Assembly (NCBI GenBank): GCA_040285825.1
Contig: JAUPSS010000001.1
Coordinates: 186,001-250,000 of the forward strand
DNA: 64,000 nucleotides
From: Eukaryota sp. TZLM1-RC
Taxonomy: Eukaryota; Metamonada: BaSk clade
Direction: 5' to 3'
The position numbers were made by a program, and so were the translations under genes. Below, piece after piece: positions 51,418-61,246 of this stretch (the stretch's first letter is position 1; each line of letters opens with the position of its first letter). The notes beneath the pieces were generated by a model that was not told the origin of the DNA, made no database searches, and saw only the letters and a program-made list of their open reading frames with translations.

Positions 51418-51921
51418 TTATAAGAGCTTTAAATGACCAACAAGATCGGAAAATAATCCGTAAGGAGCTGGACCCATACCAATCACGGTAATGGACCCTG
51501 CCTCTATTTGAGTACGTCCAGCATCTCTTACAATATAATAAGGAAGTTGAAGGTCTTGTGCCTTTGCTCCCAACTTCAAGATCTCTTCTTCATTATCAGT
51601 GCGTAAAACAACCTTTGCATGACCAAATTTCGAATACTGCTGCTCAAGTGGGGTTCCTTTAATTCGTTCCCACAAAGGAACACATGCATGACAACATTGT
51701 GCAGCAATCTTTCCCTTACCCATTTTGAGATCCGTACGCACAACAAATACCATCTTCAATTGTTCATCTGGTGGGTATTGTGAAAGATCTGGAGCAATAG
51801 TAGATGTATGTTGGTTCGTCAAATGGAGGACTAATTTTTGTATGACGTAAAAGGATATAGCTCCAGTTAACACAAGCACAAGCGAAGTAGTTACATCAAC
51901 TAATGATATTGAAATCCACAT
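51418..51921 (-). CDS. PTRH2: peptidyl-tRNA hydrolase 2, membrane-anchored
   Basis: PTH2 releases tRNA from stalled peptidyl-tRNA. The 167-residue protein has an N-terminal membrane helix (about 8-30, SLVLVLTGAISFYVIQKLV), then a short linker and a PTH2 domain from KMVFVVRTDLKMGKGKIAAQ to the end. Conserved motifs are KMGKGKIAAQCCHA (catalytic Lys), KVVLRTDNEEEI, PYYIVRDAGRTQI, and GPAPYGLFSDLVGHLKLL. Human PTRH2 has the same N-terminal anchor for the mitochondrial outer membrane, so a similar location is likely. Start is the first ATG; no intron. Confidence 0.93.
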   Translation of the reverse strand: MWISISLVDVTTSLVLVLTGAISFYVIQKLVLHLTNQHTSTIAPDLSQYPPDEQLKMVFVVRTDLKMGKGKIAAQCCHACVPLWERIKGTPLEQQYSKFGHAKVVLRTDNEEEILKLGAKAQDLQLPYYIVRDAGRTQIEAGSITVIGMGPAPYGLFSDLVGHLKLL

Positions 51922-52319
51922 TTGGAGATTTTATAATTTTAAAGAAGTCAGAAATTAAGGAGCGATTTTTGGAATTTATTTCACAAATACATTTCCAAAA
52001 TCTCAAATGTTTTGCTTTGCTTGTTTCCATTTTCATTTCCACATTGCCAAAAGTTGATTCTACGTCACTACGACTCGTCTAAATTTGCTTTGTGCTCATA
52101 GAACACTGATTCCACTAGCTAAAATTGTACAGCAGAAATAACAACAACAGAAACCACGAAGAACCATCTATTTCATCTATTTGCAGAAAATTTAAAAAAA
52201 TCTTTTTTGATGGTAAAGTGATTGGTGCAATGGCCTCATTGAATAACCAAAAACGGTTCCTAAAAATTCTGATACTGTTATCAAGTTGAATAAAGTTCAT
52301 CCTTACAAAGAGTCACTGA
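51922..52319. other. intergenic, nothing recognised
   Basis: This AT-rich gap lies between the PTH2 start and the first readable bases of the type D retrotransposon. It should hold the PTH2 promoter, but no motif stands out. Confidence 0.5.
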
Positions 52320-54615
52320 ATAATTTTATGTCTCCTTCAGAATCCACCAGCTATTGGAGATCCAACCCATCAAAATACTTCTGAAGTAGAAGTATTGCAT
52401 GCAATTTTTTCTAGACCGTATGGTAAAGATGCAGGACCCTCAATGATCACTTTTGATCTCTAAAGTGTGCTGCCAAATCTCTGAATACCTTAATACCTCA
52501 TCAACCCATTCATTTAAATTAATTATCCAAAATCCTAAGAGCTTTTCTACAGAACTATGTTCTTCAAGATTGATTCTATTAGCGAATCCAGATGGTGGAG
52601 TTCGTCCCATTGCAATGGAGTGATCCCACGTCTGCTATCTACACTGGTGTTCAATCGAATCAAGAAAAGTGCTAAAATTTTTCTTGGTGCTTTTTAATAT
52701 ATTAAAGAAACTGTTGATGAAGCGAATGCTGTTGCTCATAATATCGATTTATTTATGAATTTATCGATGGAAAATGTTGCTGTTGTCTGTGATTTCAAAG
52801 ATGCCTTTAATTGAGTGAAACGTAGAGCTATTGTTGAAGCAATTCAACATTCCTCTGTATTTGCAAAAGTCACTCTTTTGTTTGAATTTTTACATTCTAC
52901 TCACTCATCATTAGTTATGAAAACTGATGATATATCTTCGTGTTCAGGTTCACAACAAGGTGATTCAATAAGCCCCTTTCTTTTTTGCCTTTTTCTTCAT
53001 CCAATTTTTGTTCAAATCAGGTCACATTATCCAGAACTTGAATGTGGCATAAATCAACCATGTTTCCTCAATAAGTTCTTCTGTAGTTCAGGAAGCCACA
53101 ATATTTGTTTGGAATTTCAGGTTGTCGTATTTGATTTGCACTTAATCCATTCAAGTGCCAAGTTCTTGGTAGACAAAGTGATTATATCTTTTGAGGGAAT
53201 CGAATTGTCATTTGTGAATTATGATGATGATTGTATGGAATTTTTGGGAACATTGATAGTATAATGAGGAATGGTTTGCTCAGTCACTGAAACAAAAGCG
53301 CAAAAAGCTTCTTCTGAACTCGAACAAATTCTAAATTTGCCTTTGAAGAAACAAAAATAGATTTTATGTTGATAGGTTATGTATTGGTTCAAAAATAGAC
53401 CACTTAGTTCGTTCCATTTCTCAAAATTTGACTATTCAATATGTCAAACAGTTGACTGAAAGAACTCAATTTTTTGTTTCAGCACTGAATTTTAGTAATA
53501 TTGATATTGATGTTATTCCTCTTCATGCTTTTAGATCGCATAAACATGGTGGTATTGGCCGAAGACGTTCATCTATTCAATCAAATGCTGCGTCTTCATG
53601 TGGAATCATGAATTTCCTGTATGAACTTGCTGTAAAGTTTTCGCATCAATAGATTTATTTAGTGTACAACTCTTCTTCAGTTGTAATGCAAAATTTACGT
53701 ACCTTCCTAGAAAGTTGTTTCAATGACTTGTGGAAATCATCATTTTCTGTAACAGTTGACTTTACCTCAATTGAAACTAAAGGTTTACCAAACATTTCAA
53801 AAACTGTTCTTAAACTACAGAAGAAGATTATTAATCTTTTAAAAGCAGAATCACTCAACAACCAAATCAGCATGGCTGACAACTCCAATGAATTTTAATC
53901 TATATCCTCCTCAATGCTGATATGAAATGAAAATGTGGTGCTTATGGGTCTTTTGATCACATTATTTTCCGCTGTAAATTCACCCAAAAAAGAATAATTA
54001 TCCAATGTTGTTCGTGATTATATTTATGATCTGTTGCAATGTGCTCATCATCCATTTCGTTTAAAACCTCTGTATATACCTTTTCTCCATAAAAAAGAAG
54101 TTCCAATTCTGACATTCAACATTTACGCAAAGTAAGGAAGCTTTCCAAGAAATCAAAATCCGAAGCCCTTCTACAACGTCTGAATTGAAAAAGAGGCAGA
54201 AACATCAAATTTGTTTCATTTGCAATTTCAACTTTTGGTATCATTGAAACTGAAGGTCTCAATTCTTTAGATGATTTAGGAAACCTTCTCGAAGAACGTG
54301 GTCATACATACGACCTTTTGATTTGGAAAAACAGAAGTGTGCTTTCGTTATTGAAAGCTCTTCCTCGTTATATTAACTCCAGTTTGAATAACATTAAGGA
54401 GTTTTTTAATACGCAAGTTGCTGTGCAAGTGAATAGCGAAAATCTCCCGTCATTCAATTGATGGGATTTGAGTAGGTAAAAGCATTAGTTAAGGTTCTTG
54501 GCTGAGTTTTAAGATGTGACTGTTCCTGAAATACATTGTTTGGTAGATATTTTTGATATCAAATTATTTATATATTAAAGAGCTTTTTCAATCAACTGTC
54601 TATTTCTTCTCAGCA
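52320..54615 (+). mobile_element. type D RLE retrotransposon, nearly full RT to 3' end, decayed
   Basis: The plus strand carries pieces of one RT protein over about 2.1 kb. They read GPSMITFDL and SLELFYRT, LSTLVFNRIKKSAKIFLGA, VVCDFKDAFN (motif A), SSCSGSQQGDSISPFLFCL (motif B), YDDDCMEFLGTLIV, AFRSHKHGGIGRRRSSIQS, a knuckle CKCGAYGSFDHIIFRCK, and a terminal WKNRSVLSLLKALPRYIN matching the family A end FLWRSRIQFAIINRLPRFFN. It ends ENLPSFN with stop at about 54460, followed by a 3' tail whose last 80 bp recur at 10.06-10.13 kb. Stops and shifts are numerous. It is clearly distinct from A and B. Confidence 0.75.
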
Positions 54616-54829
54616 ATGAGCTGGCAGTGAACCCTAATAAGTCCCTATTCATGATGTAGAATCATAGAAAAACATCATGGGCGGCGGCTTAAAAGTTTTG
54701 CAAGCTCAGTATTTCACGTTGATTGCTAATAGGAAAAATTGATCTTTTGTTTTAAATAAAACGTATTTTTCATATCCAGTGAAAACTTATTTTACAAAAA
54801 TATTTCTTTAAACAACTTAAAAATCAACA

Positions 54830-55795
54830 TCTAAATGAACCATCTTTCACAAAACAAAACAACTAGATGCAACTCTCTCATGGTGAGATGCAAGAGAAAG
54901 TTAAGCCTCAGAAACCATCTTTAACATCCCCTTAAAAATTATAAAACACACTTGTATTCTGCCAAAACAATCTGTTAAATTTTCTATTGCTTCTTTTCTT
55001 CAAAATCTGCGAAAATACGTAAAGCTGTTGTGAACAAGTGAACCAAATAGAGAAAATACAACTGGATACAAATTGGATTTTGCATGCTGTTGGCTGGACA
55101 ATTTGGACAAAGGTTCATTCTATTTTTTTGATTTTTAAATTTTCAGCATTTGGAAGAGGATTATGAATTTCAGAATTAGCTAGCCTTTCATTTGAGACAT
55201 TATAAGGATCAACAGACATTACATCCAACATAATAAAGTTTCCATCTAAACCAGGTAATATGACACCACCTCTGTTATTCTTATGGAAATCATCTTCAGC
55301 ATTAAACAGATTCGACAACAGAGGTTCCAACAAAGGATTCAATTCTATGAGACTTGCACATACAATATAATTGGTCTCTTACAGCATCATGAACCTTGCT
55401 TCTAAAGACAATAATATGTTTACAATTTAACAAATGAGTAATTGTAATTCTTCAACTATATTTGCAAATTAAATTACGAGGTAATGTATCAGGCCAGATA
55501 AAGGAACGAAATCTCATATTCAAAGTCCAAGCAGAATCAGTTAAGAGAGTACCATAAACTTGTGGAATTGTTGTTACTGAGACAGAAGAAGTACTGTCAC
55601 ACATATCTCGTAAAAGATTTGCAAAAGCGGGATTCTTTTTCTTGGCCAAGCCAAGTCCAACATCAAAAACCAAGCTTTCAAAAATCTTAGACGTTTTTCG
55701 TTGAAGCTTTTTACAGCAAAATTGCAAACTAAAAAGAGATCGGATCGGAATTTCTTGAATTGATTGGGGAAAACAGTTATTATTTTTGATTGAAA
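54830..55795 (-). mobile_element. retrotransposon type E, 3' half, minus strand
   Basis: The minus strand reads FCCKKLQRKTSKIFESLVFD, VYGTLLTDSAWTLNMRFRS, knuckle LICKYSxxITITHLLNCKH with RSKVHDAV, then NPLLEPLLSNLFNAEDDFH, GGVILPGLDGNFIMLDVMSV, and a decayed end near FIIFKGMLK. It overlaps in content the 1-430 and 31.6-kb copies, and its knuckle region explains what the left-edge copy lacks. Its 5' limit is just upstream of the PNUTS-like gene. Confidence 0.7.
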
Positions 55796-55852
55796 TTGAA
55801 AAAAGTGAAATCCCTTTTCTAACTTTTTCTCATTTCTGTAGCATAACCTATA

Positions 55853-56767
55853 ATGGCAGGGACGGCGTCTCCAACGTTGCCGCCACTAAAACAATGTCGT
55901 GTTGAGGGTAGTGAGGAGCATTTCATCGTTAGACCAGATGGTAGAACAAACTCTAAAGGACATCGTGTTAGTTTTGCACCGTCACCGGTGTTGGTCGAAA
56001 AACATCAGTATACCCCAGATCCTAATGAATGGGTGGTCTTTCCGGCTGCTCCTATTCCTTCTTTAGAGGAAGATGTTCAGGAAAAGGAAGAAGCTGTCTC
56101 TCAGCCAACTATCTTGGTAGATGATGCTAGGGCAGGTAGTGCAAATATACCGGTTCATAAGTTTGTTTACCATTTACCCCCGAAAATAAGTCATCCCCAT
56201 ATTCCTATAAAAAGACCTTCTGATCATGGATTATTTGGTATTGTTGCACGTCATGTATCAAACGCAACAGAGGTGCGATACAGCAAAGACACTCCTGAGT
56301 GTCCTCCAGACAACCCTAAAGATCTTACAGATACGTTATCTGCTCTGCTCACTACATTGCAATCCACCAAATCTGTGCCTGATGTACAACCACGACGACC
56401 AGTACCAACCACTATTCCAATGGGTCAACAACCAGTAAATACACAGCCCATTTTTCGTGGACCTTCAAATACAATCAGACAAGTACCTCCTAAACCAACT
56501 ATGGCTCCTGTTTCAAGTGCTAGAAACGTTAATTATGGAGCTGAAAATCCGTACCCTCAAAACCTGTTCCCATCATCATTACCATATGATGTCAGAGGCC
56601 CTGAGTTTGTGATGAAACGCTTTGCGGATGTAAAAAAGGACACTTTGGACCCATGTCATTTCTTCTCCTCCAAGAAAGGATGTAACCGTGGCCAGGGCTG
56701 TGACTTTCTTCATGATCCTAGTTTTCAACCATACTCTTCCGATAAAAAGCGACGGAAGCGACCATAA
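55853..56767 (+). CDS. PNUTS-like PP1-binding CCCH zinc finger protein
   Basis: The 304-residue protein has two recognisable ends. Near the N-terminus (about 38-42) is HRVSFAPSP, an RVxF-type docking motif for protein phosphatase 1, followed by VLVEKHQYTPDPNEWVVFP. Near the C-terminus is one CCCH finger, C-x8-C-x5-C-x3-H (CHFFSSKKGCNRGQGCDFLH, about 268-287), then a basic end KKRRKRP. The middle is Pro/Asn/Ser-rich and probably disordered. An RVxF motif with a C-terminal CCCH finger is the layout of PNUTS (PPP1R10), which targets PP1 to transcription-termination complexes, but the N-terminal TFIIS-like domain of PNUTS is missing. Assignment to PNUTS is an inference. Start is the first ATG. 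Confidence 0.6.
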   Translation: MAGTASPTLPPLKQCRVEGSEEHFIVRPDGRTNSKGHRVSFAPSPVLVEKHQYTPDPNEWVVFPAAPIPSLEEDVQEKEEAVSQPTILVDDARAGSANIPVHKFVYHLPPKISHPHIPIKRPSDHGLFGIVARHVSNATEVRYSKDTPECPPDNPKDLTDTLSALLTTLQSTKSVPDVQPRRPVPTTIPMGQQPVNTQPIFRGPSNTIRQVPPKPTMAPVSSARNVNYGAENPYPQNLFPSSLPYDVRGPEFVMKRFADVKKDTLDPCHFFSSKKGCNRGQGCDFLHDPSFQPYSSDKKRRKRP

Positions 56768-57409
56768 TTTTCATATATCTTTTTTAAATTATTGTTGATG
56801 CTGGTTTCTAGACGATGATTGTGTTAGTCACTTTTTGATTAAGTCTTTCCTAGTTTGAGTTGTGATGATAGTGTTTATGTACACTTTCTTTTTTTCTTTA
56901 TAATTGTGACCAAGTCTTGAGAATATTAGTTTCCTTTATTCTTGTCTGTTTCAGTGTTCGTTAAACTTATTATTATTGCTGATTTTCTAAGCTTTTTTAT
57001 TTATCACTTTACAATTGCTATCCACTGAACTGTATTGGGTTCGAGATGAGTAAGTTGCTATCACAGTATCAGATACAAACCAGAATCATTTCTCCATTAA
57101 GTGAATTATAACTCATCTAATTTTCAATAAAAGGAACATTTAAGATCTATTAATACAGTTCAATAGGTCAACTTTACTGGAGTCAACTATTGTTCTAAAT
57201 AGATCATTTACAAAAGCGCAAATTCAGAATCGAAATTGAGGTATTGCCATAAATAGAGAATTATAGAGTGAAAAAGGTAAAAGTATTTTCGATTTATTCC
57301 ATATATACCTCAGGATGCCAATACTTGAAAGAATTTATTGGTTTTTACAATGAACAAGAATTGTCTATTGATCTTCAATACAATAAATAGGGATAAATAA
57401 AAAGAAGTT
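56768..57409. other. intergenic, nothing recognised
   Basis: AT-rich sequence after the PNUTS-like gene. No gene, repeat or RNA signal was recognised. Confidence 0.5.
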
Positions 57410-57740
57410 GCCTATTTCTATCAGCATTGAATTTTTTAAATCATGTTCATTTTTTCAATATTTTCCTTCACTTAGAATTCAAGTGTATGTACATGATTTA
57501 ATCTTCTACTCTGAACCAACGTGTTGTTTGCAACATGAAAGGAAGCAAACACAAGAATAGCTCTAAAGTTATCCATCCAATCGCAATAAATATCATGATT
57601 TTTCTTTTAATGTCACCAAAAGCAAAATGACTCAATAATGGCGTTTCGTTAAGCCAAGGTTCGGGCTAAACAAGAATCTTACATTTTTTGACATATTGAA
57701 ATCAATGACTGTTACAGAGAATGAAGATTGTTCTTGAAAA
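57410..57740 (-). mobile_element. old family A-like endonuclease-domain remnant
   Basis: The minus strand reads DWMDNFRAILVFASFHVANN followed by TLVQSRRLNH, aligning with DWIDNSEAIVDFVSCNVANDTLVHRRKLNP of the young family A copies. It also matches weakly further 5' (NMSKNVRFLFSPNLG). It is far more diverged than copies 1-4, with many stops. It shows this lineage has been in the genome for a long time. Confidence 0.6.
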
Positions 57741-59233
57741 CCAGGCTGAATATTTTGACAAAGCAAATAATCCTCTTACTTAACATTGTTTCTATGTTTG
57801 AAGAGTCGACGGTGAACAAAATATGACTAACTAATGTGGACCAAGATAATTATCACTTATATTCATTCTTGTTGATGACACCACCTGTTAAAATGTGATC
57901 GCACGTGTAGTGTTAAATTTTAGGATCTTTCTTTTAAACTTTCTAAACCATATTACCATTATTATTATAATTATATTTGTTAATGATTGTACTGACAATC
58001 AAAATACAAAACTACATTTAACCTATAGACAGTGAGGAAAATTGTTCTACGTCAGGATTAATGTCGTCTTCTAAAGACTCTATCAACTGCTTTGATCCTT
58101 GACCAATCCAAATCAATTTCTTCTTCTAGAATATCTTCGTCTTCAACCACTTCACCGGGGTCTAATATATTAGGTTGATCATCCAACTCTTCGTCATATA
58201 TCTCTCGAAGGTCAATCTCCACAAATTCATCTTCCTTATCAACCACTTCATTTATAATGGCAGCTTTCTCCTCAATTTGAAATTGATTCTTACTTTAAGA
58301 TAATGTCTAATACAAGGTCTTTTATACCAAAAAAATTTATAACTTAGTGTTCTTATTGAGTGGCATTTTCAATTAGCTTAAGAGACCAAAGTTCATTTTT
58401 AATATGAAAAATATCAGTAAATTAAGCAAAGTGTGATCAAATTGCTCCAAAATTCATCATTTGAACACAGTGTTCAATTTTTCGAGTAACTAGTAAACAC
58501 AATAAGCACCAGCTATTTCATTGACAACAGATGGCCAACAAAATCCAAAGAATAATGCACGATTTGCATAACAACAATGCCAATTGCCATGGAATTTTGG
58601 AGAATTATAAACAAGGCATTGTGGTAAGTCAGGTTTAGGTCTAACATTTTCAGCTTTGTTTTGACAGTATGTATAACATCATGCATTTTCTCGTGTGTTT
58701 TTCGTGGCATTCACAAACATTGTCACGGTGTAAGAAAAATTTAATCATTTTACTCTTTCCAGAATTGGGCAATGGGTGATTATGATAAAAGGGGCTCTAA
58801 AAACTTGAAACATCAGAGACCTACTCGAGGTATTGGATGGTTTCAATTGCTGAAAAAAATGGATTTGGCGTATTGATGATAAATTAAGCTTTCACTTAAG
58901 CACAATGTCTTGTTTGTTTTGAAAAGGTTGCTACGTTTTTGGGAGTAACAAATCTCAGATTATATAAGAGAGAAAAGTCTCCAGTTACTACATGTCATGG
59001 TTTATTAGCTTGTAATAGTTAGAGTTGCAAATTTAATAACAACGGGTCAACAAAGCTCTTCAATAGAAATAAGCTGGCTTGTCTGAATATGTTTGCAATT
59101 GCTGAAGCGAGGATGAGTGGTAATGAAAGGCATCAGTATCTATGTAGTGGATAGTTGTTGTAATTATTCCACACGAAAATTGATCGTGTATTTATGGGAA
59201 TTTCTCCCTTACTATTTCTTGCTGTATATTGCT
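57741..59233. other. 1.5 kb with only weak frames; acidic minus-strand frame at 58058-58300
   Basis: At about 58058-58300 the minus strand reads an uninterrupted acidic segment, with VDKEDEFVEIDLREIYDEEL, DDQPNILDPGEVVEDEDILE and EEIDLDWSRIKAVDRVFRRR before the stop. It lacks an ATG but follows a possible acceptor (CTTAAAG or AAAGTAAG), so it may be the last exon of a small spliced gene. A second minus-strand frame at 58513-58710 is Cys/His-poor in its ATG frame and unrecognised. The remainder holds nothing I can name. Confidence 0.35.
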
Positions 59234-60169
59234 ATGATTATCTTTGCATTATTGTTATTCATTTGTGTTGCTTATGGTGTTCCTGTCGAGCAACACACAG
59301 TAGCATCACCCATTTTTCGCCAGATTGTATCTGGTTTCAAGGAAAACGCCAAGATGTTCTCTACTTTTCTCAGAGTGTCATACCGAGACCCTTCAGCCCT
59401 CTTGTCCATTCCCAAGATGATTCATCAAGGACTCGCTAAATTGAGTGAAACCATCTCATCACCAATTAGCTCTTCCTTCTTTGAGTTTTCCCACAAGCTC
59501 GAAGAGAACCTTGTCCTTGCATTTCCTTCTGTGGAAGCCCATGCTCAAATCATCTCCCATGTTCTCATTGGTTCTATTCTCAGTGTTGCTTTCGCCATGG
59601 TCCTCTATACTCTTTTCATTGTTGTTCGCTCCGTTCGTGTTTTTCCCAACTTCTTCAGCCGTCTTCGACTTGTTCTTCTTTCCCTTGCTTTGGGTTATCT
59701 CATAGGCAGGTCTCAGAGCAAGCCTCTCCTTCTTCGATCTTCTAATCCAATGGTATTCAAGTATTCCATTCTGTTCCTTGTTTTGGAGTTTCTTTTAATT
59801 AGAGGAATTGGAACTTTTCTTTTGTCAACACCCTTTTTGTTAATCTTGGTTTCTTTAGTTTTTGATACCGATTATCACATTACCAGCCCTCGTGTTATGG
59901 GGTTGTGTGTTTATTATATTGCTTTCTATCTCGTTTTGGGCAAAGTCGAGCAACCTTTGAAGAAACGTAGGGTTAAGCAACAGATTTTACCTAACGAGGC
60001 AGCTAATACTACTAAACCCAAAGTGAATGTATCTACTGACGTGGAGGATGAAAGTAATCAGGAAAAGGTCAAGAACAAGGGAAAGGACAAAAAGCAAAAG
60101 CAGAATCAAAGTAACAATGTTACCACAACCTCCTCCCCAAAGAAACGTAAGAACAAGTCCAAGAAATAG
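59234..60169 (+). CDS. polytopic membrane protein with Lys-rich tail, unknown
   Basis: I use the ATG at 59234, which gives a signal-peptide-like start (MIIFALLLFICVAYGVPVEQ); the frame also opens from an ATG at 59117 that would add 39 residues. The 311-residue protein has a luminal helical region (about 20-110), then four to five membrane segments (roughly 115-140, 150-170, 180-215, 225-240), then a 70-residue cytosolic tail extremely rich in Lys (KNKGKDKKQKQNQ, SPKKRKNKSKK). The PKKRKNKSKK end looks like a nuclear localisation or nucleic-acid-binding patch, so an ER/nuclear-envelope protein is possible. No family recognised. Confidence 0.6.
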   Translation: MIIFALLLFICVAYGVPVEQHTVASPIFRQIVSGFKENAKMFSTFLRVSYRDPSALLSIPKMIHQGLAKLSETISSPISSSFFEFSHKLEENLVLAFPSVEAHAQIISHVLIGSILSVAFAMVLYTLFIVVRSVRVFPNFFSRLRLVLLSLALGYLIGRSQSKPLLLRSSNPMVFKYSILFLVLEFLLIRGIGTFLLSTPFLLILVSLVFDTDYHITSPRVMGLCVYYIAFYLVLGKVEQPLKKRRVKQQILPNEAANTTKPKVNVSTDVEDESNQEKVKNKGKDKKQKQNQSNNVTTTSSPKKRKNKSKK

Positions 60170-60265
60170 TAAATGTTTTTGAAATTAGTTTGTGCTAAAT
60201 AAATATTGTTTTATGAATACTACTTTAAAGACTAGAAAATAAACTAAATTTAAATTAAATAACCA

Positions 60266-61213
60266 TTAATCATCGCTATCTTCCCCTTCAATGTCTTCTT
60301 CCACACTAATCTCAGAACCTTCACTGACCTCCTCTTCCCTTTCTTCTTGCTTATTGTACTTTCGAAGGGCACGGGCAGCGGTGAGATCAAGTTCATCAAA
60401 GTCTTGATGCTGCATATGAACCACTCCTCGAAGGTTACCAAGTTCGTCACGTTCATAGTTTTTGTCTAGTTTACGACCAACTTCCTTTGGTTGCTTATAG
60501 GCAGCCTTGACTAAATCACCGGTAGCAAAGTAAGTCCTCCTCAAGGAAAACCGAATCCTAGGTCCAATTTCGGCAAGCTCCACTCGTGGCTGAGGCAAAC
60601 CAGACTTTTTAAGCAAGACACCATAATGGAAAAAGGAGAGAACATCATTCTCAACGTGCAGAGTGATGACGCGATCAAACGAGGCTAGGTTGAGAGTGTC
60701 AGAGGGTTCACCATGGAAGAAATCTAAAAAAAGGTTGGAAATCTTTTGGAATCGCGTATCAAAGTTCCATTGGTCACCAATAAAGTTAAACAATGGCTTT
60801 GAACCGAGTGCGCACTGATGATCAAATAAAGACATGGGGATGTGTTCAAGAATGCCTAATTCAACCATATCGAGGACTTTGCTGTTGAAAGTTCGGCCAA
60901 AGATAAGATTGTTGGGACGCTTCTTGGTAGAGTTTCCCAAAAGGAATAGTGGACAATCGTTTCGTTCAGTGTAAAACTCTATGCTGGAATGGTTATCAAA
61001 AGGGAGCACATCGTTCTTTCTGTTAAACATTTTTGCGTCTGGTTTTTTGAGGAGGAATATATCTGTAAGAAGATCATTGACGACTTGGCTTGATGCATGA
61101 CCTTTAAGAATCAAAGCTCGCTTAACACCTTCAAAAAGCTTCGGCTCTCTCGCTTGAAGGGCCTTCTTGCCTCTGCGAGTTTTCGGTTTTCGAGATGTGG
61201 GAGGGGGTAGCAT
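60266..61213 (-). CDS. RPF2: ribosome production factor 2 (RPF2), Brix domain
   Basis: RPF2 with RRS1 brings 5S RNP into pre-60S particles. The 315-residue protein opens MLPPPTSRKPKTRRGKKALQ, then REPKLFEGVKRALILKGHAS, VVNDLLTDIFLLKKPDAKMF, and the Brix core: FYTERNDCPLFLLGNSTKKRPNNLIFGR, MVELGILEHI, GSKPLFNFIGDQW, TLNLASFDRVITLHVEND, PQPRVELAEIGPRIRFSLRR. The C-terminus is acidic (EEVSEGSEISVEEDIEGEDS). All match RPF2 rather than other Brix proteins such as BRIX1 or IMP4. The length is near the human 306. Its ATG is 33 bp from the divergent Tudor-SN ATG, so the two promoters must overlap. Confidence 0.95.
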   Translation of the reverse strand: MLPPPTSRKPKTRRGKKALQAREPKLFEGVKRALILKGHASSQVVNDLLTDIFLLKKPDAKMFNRKNDVLPFDNHSSIEFYTERNDCPLFLLGNSTKKRPNNLIFGRTFNSKVLDMVELGILEHIPMSLFDHQCALGSKPLFNFIGDQWNFDTRFQKISNLFLDFFHGEPSDTLNLASFDRVITLHVENDVLSFFHYGVLLKKSGLPQPRVELAEIGPRIRFSLRRTYFATGDLVKAAYKQPKEVGRKLDKNYERDELGNLRGVVHMQHQDFDELDLTAARALRKYNKQEEREEEVSEGSEISVEEDIEGEDSDD

Positions 61214-61246
61214 TTGTAAAGTTAAAGTTTGTTTTACCCAGATTCC

